Assembly: GCA_038373885.1 (NCBI GenBank)
Contig: JAWZYV010010214.1
Coordinates: 558,001-622,000, forward strand
DNA: 64,000 nucleotides
Direction of reading: 5' to 3'
DNA from: Cheiracanthium punctorium
Taxonomy: Eukaryota; Arthropoda; Arachnida; Araneae; Cheiracanthiidae
Part shown: piece after piece, positions 35,221 to 45,446 of the stretch
Numbering within the stretch: the first letter of the stretch is position 1
Layout of the letters: every line of letters starts with the position of its first letter
Notes under the pieces: model-generated
Database searches by the model: none
Seen by the model: the letters and a program-made list of their open reading frames with translations, nothing else
Told to the model about the DNA's origin: nothing
Made by a program: the position numbers and the translations under genes

Positions 35221-35629
35221 AACACCTGATAGATACAGAATGCCTGCGAACAGAAGGTTTTATGTCATCAGTGAGTCACTAAATGTTTATCACAGTTATA
35301 TTTTACGAAGTAAAGCTATTTAAATTTTGTGTTGAATTTACTCCCGCATAAAAAGAATTAATGAATTGTTAGAGAAAAATTAGGATAAATGGCAACTTTT
35401 AACCATCACTAATTGGATAATATGATGCAGAGACAGGTCATTATGAATTATTTTGTATCGGATAGGTGTTTCAATTTTTATCTTTTACTTAATATATTAA
35501 CTAATATTTGTAGCATCCACCAGAAATTTTCAATAATTTTACTTTAAGAAATTAAATCTGTAACAACGTTCTGGTAGATCGGCAGACCAATTAGTAACGT
35601 AAAAGCTCTCTTTCTCAGGCCATGTGTTT
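35221..35629. mobile_element. ACACCTCC-family hAT MITE, diverged copy
   Basis: It starts AACACCTGATAGATACAGAATG and ends CAGGCCATGTGTTTC. The interior matches the copy at 41018 (ATGGCAACTTTTAACCATCA, GTAGCATCCACCAGAAATTT). The flanks GATAGAGC and CATAGAGG agree at six of eight positions. Confidence 0.65.
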
Positions 35630-35639
35630 CATAGAGGAT

Positions 35640-36680
35640 GGGCTGTAATAACGCCATGTGGAACAGAGATTTCAAATTGGTGGTTGTTGGGTTGCATTTG
35701 GCAGTCACTGCTTACTTTTGCGGGCCGCAATCCTTATAGGGAAATAATTTGCATCACCAATTTAAATTCTCTTATTTAAGGAAAAATGCATTGATAAAAA
35801 TTCATACAGTTTCAAATACTGTTCATTCACGAATAGATTTAATATTTCCCGGATAGCACGTGTCCCGGATTTAGTGTGTCCACTTGTGCTCTATTTCACA
35901 CTCCTCCCATTCTCCGTCGCTTTTCACGTCCATAAGTTCGTTGGCTGACTCCCTTAACCCAAGGATAGGAATCAGAGAGCAGAAATATACTAGAGAATGT
36001 GAACCATGTGACTTGTGGCTCGGAAATGCGAAGAGAGGTTAGACTTGTGTTTTATCGTCCCATTTGGCGAGTGGCAAGGGTAAACTACGAGCGAAATCGA
36101 CCGTCAACATAACATTGCAAAATCTTTTAGTATAAAAGAAAAATATCGTCAAGCTCAGTGGATGTAGATACGATGAAATATTCTTCATTTATAAAAAGCG
36201 TGCTCTAAAAATATGAAAAAAAAAAAAAACCAGTCCTGTGAAATGTTATTCCAGAACCTTTCACAAATCGTGAATTGCATTCATATGCAGAGCAGCTATA
36301 TACTATTTTTTCTTAAAAACAGAACAATGAAAATGAGAAAGAGCATGCCGGCCACACATGTTTCATAGAAAACTAAGGAGAGTTGGATGCGCAAAAATGA
36401 TGCGCGTGAGATCTTGCCTCAAGTCAGCTGATGGTACTAATGCCTAAAGTTAAAGTTATCAAAGTGCTTTCTACCCTTTATATTTGCTCTATTGTAGAAA
36501 GCGACGTAACTTTTTGTCTGTTGAGACTATCAAAAGCAGAGTTCAAGGTGGGCATCCCTTCATTCATTCTTCAGTCGTTGCGACAGACAGACCTCGATTC
36601 TCACTGTACATTGTGTGTACTTTAACGTTAGCTTTTTTCCCTTGTAAATTTAAATGTTTCATTTACATTTACAAGTTATT
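35640..36680. other. Unassigned, partly G+C-richer
   Basis: The interval 35860-36120 is less A+T-rich. Overlapping frames at 36431-36625 and 36484-36708 show no motif. No termini or tandem repeats seen. Confidence 0.3.
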
Positions 36681-36687
36681 TTGCCTC

Positions 36688-36800
36688 CCTGTATTGTGTT
36701 GTGGTTAGCCCACAGCTTTCTTATGGGCTCGGGTTCTAATCCGACTTGGACTTGGTAATTGTCAATTCGTCCATCCTATCGTACACTTAAGTATTTTCGA
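36688..36800 (+). repeat. tRNA-derived SINE head
   Basis: GTTGTGGTTAGCCCACAGC is A-box-like, and GCTCGGGTTCTAATCCGAC (about 36728-36746) contains a near-consensus B box (GGTTCTAATCC). The spacing is tRNA-like. The body after it is A+T-rich and unassigned. Confidence 0.6.
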
Positions 36801-36804
36801 AATA

Positions 36805-37295
36805 TATATGTATATGTGTAAATATATAATGCCAGTATTGCACAGCTAAGTCTATATTTAGGATTTTTTTCCCCCAAAATGTCTTCATCGAGCCTATACA
36901 TATATTAACATTTTTACATCCTTGGATACTTTGCGGCCCGGTGCATTGTTGAAAAGTGATTCTGATTGTTTTAACTAAGTTAGTCTAATGGACATTGTGA
37001 GGTTTTAAGCTTAATTTGTAGACGCTTATAAAAACACTAAAATAAAAATCTAAATTTTAAAAATAGATAAACTAATTAGGTTTACCTCTTAAATTTATAT
37101 AAACGGAAGAAAACCCAATTTATTTTGTGTTTGATGTTATCCATTTTTAAATGTATTGGCAGACAGTGCAGATCCTTCCTTAGCTCTTCTCTCTTCCTCA
37201 GTAAATAAGAATTTCTCCTTTGGGCAGATATGGCTCGGTCTTTCGAAGTCCTGCGCATTTCCTTGACGCATGCGTAAATTCTCTGTCGAGCGATT
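36805..37295. other. Unassigned; minus open frame 37082-37306
   Basis: The 74-codon minus frame (MKFEIARQRIYACVKEMRRT...) is basic and charged and includes GCATGCG near its start. I do not recognise it and cannot tell a short exon from chance. Confidence 0.25.
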
Positions 37296-37299
37296 TCAA

Positions 37300-37450
37300 A
37301 TTTCATTTGTTCTTAGTTTCAACAAAAACGCTTTGTTAAAATTAAAAGTATTTTGTTAAATAAATTTGGTTGAATCAAACAAATTTTTGTTAAATCAACA
37401 AAACAAAGCTAACCAAACAAGTTTAGTTAAATTCAACAAAACACTTTTTA
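37300..37450. repeat. Cluster of TTTGTTAAAT/ATTTAACAAA words
   Basis: About ten copies of TTTTGTTAAA, its inverse or one-base variants lie in 150 bp, ending at TTTTTAGCGTGCAGG. The layout resembles the motif-packed ends of the element at 22917-23858 and the cluster at 54010-54240, each with a different motif. Confidence 0.5.
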
Positions 37451-37454
37451 GCGT

Positions 37455-38930
37455 GCAGGAACGTTTTAAATACTTATTTTAATTTGAATCATAATTCATT
37501 TCCCGTTTTTTTACACAACATGATAGACACTGGCCAGTTTTGATCAATGTCCTAAACCTCCCCAACTCCTGAAACGTCCTGAGTAAAGTTCTGATTACGT
37601 TAGGTCCCGCTACTAAACAGGTGTATTCGAGTGCGGCCTTTGAGCACTTTTAAGTTGAAAAATAAGTTCAAAGTATTCAACTGAATTTATCATAATAATT
37701 AAGTTTGAAATTTTGATGTTTTCTTAAATTTATGTTTAATAAAATAAATATTACAAAGTGTAAATTGCACTATAAAACTGTCAGTGCATTCAATCACCGC
37801 TCTGGCATGTTTTCGATGCTTATTGTAATCGCATAGATAGTGCATAATCAAACACTAAATATTTTTGGTCCCAAGGAGTGATCTAGCGTACATTCACACA
37901 TCAGCTCACGGGCAAAATGTTTTCTTTGCCATAGCAATAGCATAAATGAGGGAAAGTAAACAGCGCCATGTTCTAATAATGGTTAATGCGTTTCATTTTT
38001 CAAGATATAAGTCCGACAAAGTTATGGTATAGTATTTCATTTTCAGTTCAAATTGAGACCCTTTTCTTTTTTGGCAAAGGCAGTTGTACATAGCTATGTG
38101 CAGACAGACACCGTGGTATGAGGTTTACAAATTTAGGAATTTGTTTGTTACTTTGTGAGTGAAATAGAATTTCGTTTAGTCTAAGCGCTTTCTCATATTT
38201 TGCAGACCAAATTCAAACGAACATCCTGCACTCTCAAAACATCAGAATTTTGTTTTTCTTTTCTGGGCTGGGAAATGTAAACCGCCTTGTTGCATGCAAC
38301 CAGTGTTAAGCATTTTTATGTCAACCGCACACGCGTGTTCAGACGAAGTGTTGAAATGTGATTGTTCAATATACTCCGAAATTAGAAGTGCTTGCTGTTT
38401 CTGTTTCTCCGCCGTAAGTCTTGCGACTGCAGATCACGGATTGCCCCGAAATGTATTTATTGCAATTTGCAATACAGTACGGTGCGTATTAATTGAATCA
38501 AGAGTAAATTTTTGGATTTTCCAACTTCATGCAACTCCCCCCCCCCCGAAAAAAAGAAACGAATAAATAAAAATATTTAAGGGCTCTTTTTTTTAGGTGG
38601 GGGTAGGACCGCTCATACCTGATGAAGACATGGCGAAAAGTGACCAGTACCAGAAGATAACGATCGGAAAAATAAAGCCTGAGATTAATAAAAGATTTCC
38701 GTCCAAACATGAGATATTTAAGCTAGATTCCGCTCCTTACCATAATTGAATTGCAAATTTCGAAAAAAAGGGCTCATGTCTGAAAATTAAAATTTTACAG
38801 AAGACGCAAAAAATTGATTTTCTGTTGAACCATTTGACCGATTGAAACAGGTTTTTTTTGTAACATTATCGAAAGCTGTATAAGTAGTCAAAATAATATA
38901 CTTTTAGGAAAATTTTGGGGAGAAAAATGA
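37455..38930. other. Unassigned; isolated C-run fragment at 38537
   Basis: CATGCAACTCCCCCCCCCC then GAAAAAAAG at about 38528-38556, with TTTTTTTTAGGTGGGGG at 38587-38603, may be a decayed C-run MITE. A 90-codon frame (38294-38566) runs into it and is not called. Confidence 0.3.
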
Positions 38931-39105
38931 TCGTTACAGTATTCTGAGATCAGTGGATTTTGGTGGTTTTAGTACTAAAACAGCATTATTTTAAATGCAT
39001 GTTTTATAAAAGATCAAAAATACAAAAGTTTCCTTCTACATTTCACTATATTGTTATGTCTTATGATTACATTGTGATACAAAATTACAAAAATATCGCT
39101 CCATT

Positions 39106-39129
39106 AGTTCAAAAGACGTCTTTTGAACT
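39106..39129. repeat. Perfect 24-bp palindrome
   Basis: The half site AGTTCAAAAGAC is exactly mirrored by GTCTTTTGAACT. It is followed by another TTGTTTTGAACAAG inverted word. It lies 170 bp upstream of the Tc1 transposase tail. Confidence 0.85.
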
Positions 39130-39298
39130 TGTTTTGAACAAGTTGTGTTGGGTGTTTTTCACCAGGATGGAAACTGGATATCGTTAAAAAATATAGAGCT
39201 ACTCGTGTACATGAAAAAAAAAAATGTGAGAACGTCAGTTTTGAAAAAAATAGCCTCGAGATAGGCCCTTTTCAAAATTTGCTATTCAGTTTAAGAAG

Positions 39299-39543
39299 AT
39301 GAATGAATGCTTTGTTAAAAACAAAGTGGCTGTTTTAGATTGGCTAGGAAACTCCCTGAATCTAAATCCCACAGAAAATCTGTGGTCTATCTGGAATCAA
39401 AGACTCTCAAAAATGGTGCATAAAAAAATAGCATCATTTGTTCACGAATTGCAATATGGTGCAGGGCCGAACATATTGTTGAAAATCATAAAAGCCTGGT
39501 GAAATCTATGCCACAACGTGTGAAACTGGTTCTGGAAGAGTAA
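39299..39543 (+). pseudogene. Tc1-like transposase C-terminus
   Basis: Plus-strand residues VLDWLGNSLNLNPTENLWSI match the last part of the Tc1 DDE domain (consensus v-dWP-nSPDLNPIEnlW), including the third catalytic acid in NPTEN. The next stretch, WNQRLSKMVHKKIASFVHE, stays in frame. A frameshift at about 39460 moves the reading to AEHIVENHKSLVKSMPQR then VKLVLEE and a TAA at 39541-39543, the normal Tc1 ending. The first two catalytic Asp and the HTH domains are missing. The sequence to its right ends ACGCGCGGTACTGTA (39632-39646), which looks like a Tc1-type terminus; a matching left terminus is not evident. Confidence 0.8.
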
Positions 39544-39649
39544 GCGTCTAATATTTACTGCTGAAAATGATCGGAGTGTATTAATTTTCCTAATACACTG
39601 ACTTTTTTAAAATGTGTTCGATTTAGTTAATACGCGCGGTACTGTAAGC

Positions 39650-41015
39650 ATTGACTAGAGCTTATGTAGAGTGCTCCGAAGTTGACTCAAGATTTGAAGT
39701 GAATAGAAAATTAATTTAATTTAGTATTGGTAAAGAAAAAAGGAAAGCAGTTTGACAACTGAGAGTTTAGGATTAGTAAAAATACACTACTATACGAAAC
39801 AACAACGCTTTTTATTGTGGAATAACTTTTCAAAAATAATGAAAGTTTGATTCATGAAGATTTTGATGATGTATGATGAAAAAGAGAAAAAGACAATGTG
39901 ATTTAAAACTAAACCACTGCTCTTTATTTCAAGTCAAAGGTCTATGTCAAAAAGCCCACGCCCGTCCACATAAGCATTGAAGGAGGATATGCGGGGGAAT
40001 CAACTCTGCATTAACGAAATTCAGCCACATTTATTCGAAATAGTCCTTGGAAAATCTGCCTTCGTGTTTGTAACTAAGCGAGTGTACATGCTAACAGATT
40101 ACTATTTCTTACGAAGCAGTGCGCGCGAAAATAAGATTAACGTTGAAAATGTTTGATAAAAGGTGATTTTAGTATTATTTACCTCTCTTGATTCCGAAAA
40201 CAGCGTAAATGCATAGCTGGTATGGAAATAGATTAAATGTGATGTATCTAACATTTCCATCGCCAATTTTACGTCAAATGTGATATTACTTGCACGTTTC
40301 CTAAATTATGATGGAAATAAGTATCAAAATGTAATTCCTCTTAGCTGCTGATGAATAATTTTTCTTCTATCTTTCCGCTAACCGTTGTTATAAATGCACT
40401 TACATCTGAAGCAGCGCAAGAGATGTAAACTATTTGTGACAGAAAAAGTACCGTATATGCTCGCTGCACTAACTATTAAAGCGCATATTCTGAAAGGTAA
40501 ACAGCTGAGTTATCAGGATTAATTAAGATAATCAGTAGCTGCTCGCTAAGAAAACTGCCATAAATCACAAAACTGTGCTAATATGCAAGTTTTGAATCCA
40601 CCGACTATCCTTTAAGAAGTTCACGAAGTCACAGGAGCATTCGGTATAAGAAAGTACCCACTGATCGACATGTTACCTTGATATAAATAAAACAAGAGTT
40701 GCCATCTCCTCATGATACGTTTTCATTCATCCCCACAAGCAGAGCGAAACTAATCTTTCTTGATATTGAATCATATCTGTTTTATTTCCCAGAAGAGATT
40801 ATATAATACTTTGGAGGCTGATGCACTTCTCGTAATCAAACTTTGTAACTATTTTTTATTTTCATCTTGACATTCACACTACAGTCTATAAATGTTCTCA
40901 GCGTGAAAGGTAGAAGGGTTGAAACTTGAACCGTTTTCGCGTCTAGTTCTCCGAGCGTTAGATTTCACTGCAATACACCTTTTCATTGCAAGTTTTGTTG
41001 GTCTGTTACCGTGAT
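39650..41015. other. A+T-rich, no feature seen
   Basis: No coding or element termini recognised. TACCGTATATGCTCGC at 40449 faintly resembles the terminus of the 7991 element. Confidence 0.3.
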
Positions 41016-41017
41016 GT

Positions 41018-41390
41018 CAACACCTCCTCGATAAAAAAAGCCTTACAAATTTGGGCAATCATGCTCTGACAAAGTTGCTGTAGTAAAAAGTTTTATTTTC
41101 ACAAAATAAAACTATTAAAAATTTCTGGTAAATTTGCTCATGAATAACAATATTTTAATAATTTGAGATAAAAAATATAATTTCGCGACAAATGGCAGTT
41201 TTTAACCATGACTAACTAGTTTATATGATAAGGAAATAGATAGATCAGAATGAATAATATTGTACGAGAAAGGTATTTTAATGTTTAATCTAAGACATAC
41301 TCTAATATATGTAGCATCTACCAGAAATTTTAAATAGTTTTACTTAATGAAAATAAAATTGTGACTCCGCGCCGCTCTTGTCGTAGGCCT
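41018..41390. mobile_element. ACACCTCC-family hAT MITE
   Basis: It starts CAACACCTCCTCGATAAAAA. Inner mirrored CAAAATAAAACTATTAAAAA and CCAGAAATTTTAAATAGTTT are intact. Homology fades around 41360 and the right terminus is uncertain. Confidence 0.65.
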
Positions 41391-41464
41391 ATTAATGGCA
41401 ACAAAAAATGAGTTGGAAGGTCTCTATTTGTGGGAAGTATTGGTGATGTTTGGAGGATTTCCAT

Positions 41465-41712
41465 AATCGATTAACACTATTCGAATAGAATCAGTAATCG
41501 AATAGTGAATATTCGCAATTTTTGCTATTTGAATAGTATTCCTGCTTTACTATTCGAATATAGTAATCGCGATTTTTCGTATGGTATTCACGGTTAATCG
41601 CGATTTCACTATTCGAATATCCGAGATTTCGAATGCTGTGTGCAGAGCATTCGAATGGACTTTTCTAAATCGATTATCTCGCATGCGTTTAATAATCGAT
41701 TAATTCCAATAT
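41465..41712. repeat. Cluster of ATTCGAATA palindromes bounded by AATCGATTAA
   Basis: TAATCGATTAACACTATTCG at the left and AATAATCGATTAATTCC at the right border about 230 bp. Inside are at least six ATTCGAATA-type words plus AATCGCGATT twice. It has dyad character throughout and no coding. Confidence 0.65.
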
Positions 41713-41714
41713 TT

Positions 41715-42465
41715 TAATTCATTCACTAGTCAAGAATATATACTATTGTTTAGACAGGTATTTTTTCTTTAAAAACAATATTAACCCTAGCTCAGAATTA
41801 TTTTAATATTAATTAGATCAACATTTAAGTTTAACCATTTGTACATCTCGCAAAGAGTCAAGTAAAATGATACCTTTCTATTATCTGTAAGTCAATTAGA
41901 ATCCAAAACCTCCTTTCATATTACTTTTTTTATTGTAAAATTTTTTAATTCATCTGTGGTAATTTTAAACATTGTTGTGTTGTAACTAAACTAAAATAAA
42001 AAATAATTAAAATTTCTGCAATTTTTTTTCCCTCGTTTACCTTTTTTGTGAAACTGAACTGAATTTTCCCGCAAATTATGAGATTTCCAAAAAGATACAG
42101 CTAGAACGAGAAAATTTAGAAAACCACTTAAATCTATGATTTTTAAAAAGATTTTGTTATTGCTGCTAACGTACCTGTCTCGCAAACTGATTAAAACCAT
42201 GCCTGTTAGTGCACATTCCCTCATTCGATGCTAACAGTAAACAGCCAAGGCAATGATGAAGAACATAATAGCGCAGCTGTGTTACTAGGGAGTTTTTAAA
42301 ATTGTATGTCAATGATCAAGCCTGTCTGCTGCCAATTCTATCTTTAACACGTTCTGGGCGTTCACGTTCGAAACTTTTTTTCTTTGTCTTTTAACCTGGA
42401 TTGTGAACAGGATTATTACTAAAAATCCATGAAAATGGTGATTTTTCATTTACAACTTACTTAAC
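41715..42465. other. A+T-rich, no feature seen
   Basis: TTAACCCTAGCTCAGAAT at 41782 resembles a TTAA-element end and is echoed by TTGACCCTAGCTCAGAAC at 5230, but no partner end lies nearby. Nothing coding. Confidence 0.3.
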
Positions 42466-42474
42466 TCTTTCGCA

Positions 42475-42765
42475 CCTGATTCTTCCCCAGAACTGAACTG
42501 AACTGAAGTTCTGGGTTTTTCGGAGCACCTTAGCATAGAGCTTTATCTCCAGTTTGTAGTTATATGTCTTGAGGTACTTTATCATGAGGTGGGGGACCTC
42601 TTCCCGAGAACTAACATTTTTGTTTAGAGGGAAATTAAATAGGCATTAAAAAGTCCTGGTTGCTAAATTTGCGATTAATTTTTTTTTTTTTTCATGCACA
42701 CAAATTAGAGCATCCATGCTAAAATAATTTTTGTGTACTCAATTACAGACGTAGGTCCGAAAGGG
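42475..42765. mobile_element. piggyBac-like TTAA MITE
   Basis: The left end CTCTTTCGCACCTGATT and right end ACGTAGGTCCGAAAGGG are inverted copies with differences, each flanked by TTAA (42471-42474 and 42766-42769). It is 291 bp and non-coding. Confidence 0.65.
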
Positions 42766-42796
42766 TTAATTTTTAATAAATGCACTGTGTTCAACT

Positions 42797-43230
42797 TGAA
42801 GCCCGGTGGAGTAGTGGTAGCACATCGCACTACCATGCTAGACAGAGCCTGATAATGACCAACAGGGGCCCCGGGCATTGATGAATTTAGGGGCCCCTAT
42901 CTATGAATTTTTTTTATTTTTCATAAAATTTTGATATAAAAAAGACTATTTCAGAACAACATTTGATATTGGGGGCCCTTTCGAGCCGGGGGCCCTGGGC
43001 AAAGTCCCGATTTGCCCATGCGATAATAAGGCTCTGATGCTAGAAGTCCAACGTTCCATTCTTTAGATGAGAAAGTTACTCAGCCAATCATCCCTAGTGG
43101 GTTGAAATAAGGACCAAGCTTCCTTAGTGTCAAAAGCGATGGATGGGGCATATGCTTCTGCACCTCCAGAGACCATGGTCATGTAAGCGTGGACGGGCAG
43201 CACGAGGGCTATTGCACCCCCTAGATCAGT
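42797..43230 (+). repeat. tRNA-derived SINE, split by a MITE
   Basis: GCCCGGTGGAGTAGTGGTAG is a tRNA-like head with an A box. After the inserted element, AAGTCCAACGTTCCATTC gives a degraded B-box area, and a G+C-richer body follows to about 43230. The insertion at 42843-43036 duplicated ATGCTAGA of the SINE. Confidence 0.6.
42843..43036. mobile_element. hAT-type MITE (CAGAGCCT termini) inside a SINE
   Basis: A 194-bp element starting CAGAGCCTGATAATG and ending CGATAATAAGGCTCTG, flanked by the perfect 8-bp repeat ATGCTAGA (42835-42842 and 43037-43044). Internal GGGGCCCC words near both sides are inverted. It is related in style to 59532-59780. Confidence 0.9.
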
Positions 43231-44252
43231 TTTGTTTTCTATTTTAAATTGCGTGCGTAGATATCATTTTCACACAGTACAGGTTCAGCTAATGTGAGGA
43301 GAAGGACAACGCTTACTATTAAAAAAAATCTGATGTGTCCAACACATGACTTCCTTGCACGTCTATTAATTCAAAAATGTTTTTTACGCACTTCCTCTAA
43401 ACTTATTTGTTTGAAAGAGATAAAATATCAATAATAGTAAGGTATAGCGATTTCTAGCCAAATATTTCGATATCGCCAAGTTGAGTTCAATTTGAAAGAT
43501 TCCCTTCTGACACTTTATTTGGCGATATTTCACCAAAAGCCGACAAACTTGAGATAGTTTGCGAGATTTTAGGGATAGCCAAAGTAGTCATTGACCACCA
43601 CTGACTTTCAATGAATTGAATGCATCCATACACCTTAATGTATTTAAAGTCATTTGGCTCACCCTGTAAATAAATTCCTAGTCGATTGCTGTCAAAAAAG
43701 ATATTGAAAACAGTTAGATATTATAATATAGTTCTAAATACAAAAGTTCAAAATTCTACGTGTTAAAGTTTTAGAGTTATACAAAATACGAAATAATTTT
43801 TGGCGCCAAATTTGGCGATATTTCGGCGAAACTCGTCAATGTCGACGACATTTGGCGAGATTTTAAGCATGGACCAACAATGACAGATTATCGCCAAATT
43901 TGGCGATATTTCGCCAAAACTCGCCAAGAACGATGATTAATGACGATACTTTGGGCATGGACCAAATGACTGACTATCGCCAAATTTGGCGACATTTCGG
44001 CAAAACTCGCCAAGGTCGAGGACAGACGGCGAGATTTTGGGCATGTATCAAACAATGACTGACTACAATTGTATTATATTGAAGATTTCCATAGACATTA
44101 AAGTACTGAAATTCTTTTTGGTGGTCCTGTAAAGAAAATCCAGTAGATTGGAACCAAAAATCGTGATGCACAACTAGATGTTACAACAATCTTACATATG
44201 AAATTTCATAATAGTTTTTGAGATTTGAGAGTTAAATATGCACACACGTACA

Positions 44253-44282
44253 CCAAAAGTCGCCAAGCTTGGCGACTTTTGG
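44253..44282. repeat. Perfect 30-bp palindrome
   Basis: The half site CCAAAAGTCGCCAAG is exactly mirrored with no spacer. Conserved without change in copy 2 at 46386-46415 although the flanks differ slightly. Confidence 0.95.
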
Positions 44283-44550
44283 CATAGTTCTTGAGGGAGG
44301 CACGTGACCGTGGTCGGACCATTACCTAACTTATGTGGTAGGACGGTATTGTGCTTGAAATGGATGAATGCCCCTAAAATTGCCATTGACCGTAATGTAT
44401 TGGAAATCTTTTGAGTGTTCCTGTAGCAGAACTGTAAATGATAAAGACACTTTTTTTAATGGAGAAATTCATTTTCTAACTCTTTACAGCATATATCACT
44501 TCTGAGTCGTTTGAAATAGCCCAATACCTCTAAAAAACGCTTTGATGAAT

Positions 44551-45066
44551 TTCGGCCCATAGAGCGTAATGTATTTCGAATCTTTTAGGCGGTTCTGTAG
44601 ATAAACTGTCCAGTCGAATGGAACCGAAAGGGGGGGTGCACAACTAGATGTTACAACAATCCTAAATATAAAGTTTCAACATTCTACGCCTAATAGTTTT
44701 TGAGATATGCGAGTTTAATGAATTTCGGCCCATAGAGCGTAATGTATTTCGAATGTTTTGGGCGGTCCTGTAGATAAACTATCCAGTCAAATGGAACCAA
44801 TAGGGGAAGTGCACAACAAGATGTTACAGCTATCCAAAATTTGAAGTTTCGACATTCTACGCCTAATAGTTTTTGAGTTAGGCGAGTTTAATGAATTTCG
44901 GCCCATAGAGCGTAATGTATTTCGAATCTTTTGGGCGGTCCTGTACATAAACTATACATTCGATTGCGACCAAAAGGGGAGGTGCACAACTAGATCATAG
45001 AACAATCCTAAATATCAAATCTCAACATTCTACGACCAATAGTTTTTGAGATATGCGAGTTACATA
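44551..45066. repeat. 173-bp tandem repeat, three units
   Basis: Units start at 44551, 44724 and 44897, exactly 173 bp apart. Each runs from TTCGGCCCATAGAGCGTAAT through a CTGTAGATAAACTATCCA block to TTTTTGAG-x-TA-x-GCGAGTT. The first and third differ most. The same array with identical periodicity exists in copy 2. Confidence 0.9.
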
Positions 45067-45446
45067 CATACGTACGTACGTACGAACATACGTACGTACG
45101 TACAGACGGCATGGAAAAACTGACCACAATAGACTCGCCGCTGGTCAAAATGAGTTGCAGACGCGTTAATATGATCGTGCATGCTAGCCTACGATGAGAT
45201 GCATCGAAAAAATTCTTAAAATTAAATTTAGAGGTAGTCAAAATCGGTTTTTTTGTCGAAATTTGGCCCCCAAAATTTTTCGGGATCACATTACTTCCTT
45301 ATACTACGTACAAGGAAGTAATTAAATTCATAGTGAATTTTACTGTAAATATCTGGTGAAAATTTTCAACCGCACAATTTTTTTTTTAATTCTATATAGT
45401 AAATTGTGCTTACTACGCACAGCATTGTAAAATTAATACAGTCTCT

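Larger units (their letters stand above)
43313..45320. mobile_element. ~2.0-kb palindrome-rich repeat element, copy 1
   Basis: A non-coding unit. Near its left edge is ACTTCCTTGCACGT (43349) and at its right edge ACGTACAAGGAAGT (to 45319), matching inverted ends with one difference. Inside, in order: a TTTGGCGCCAAA palindrome (43799), three ~87-bp repeats with CGCCAAATTTGGCG (43804, 43892, 43978), a perfect 30-bp palindrome (44253-44282), three 173-bp repeats starting TTCGGCCCATAGAGCGTAAT (44551, 44724, 44897), and an ACGT microsatellite (45066-45104). No protein-coding capacity; the short frames are by-products. Confidence 0.85.

Noticed and set aside
34866..35225. 119-codon minus-strand frame
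   Set aside because: No domain, overlaps the start of a MITE (35221), and its composition follows the local DNA.
44551..45066. Regular 173-bp repeats as a CRISPR-like array
   Set aside because: Whole units repeat with no unique spacers, in a eukaryotic transposon-rich context.
45008..45289. 93-codon minus-strand frame with SYVRTYV repeats
   Set aside because: The repeats are the ACGT microsatellite in translation; it lies within a non-coding element.
45295..45320. ACTTCCTT...AAGGAAGT hairpin as a Helitron 3' end
   Set aside because: A stem-loop is present, but no CTRR end follows and no TC start was found at the other side; inverted ends fit better.
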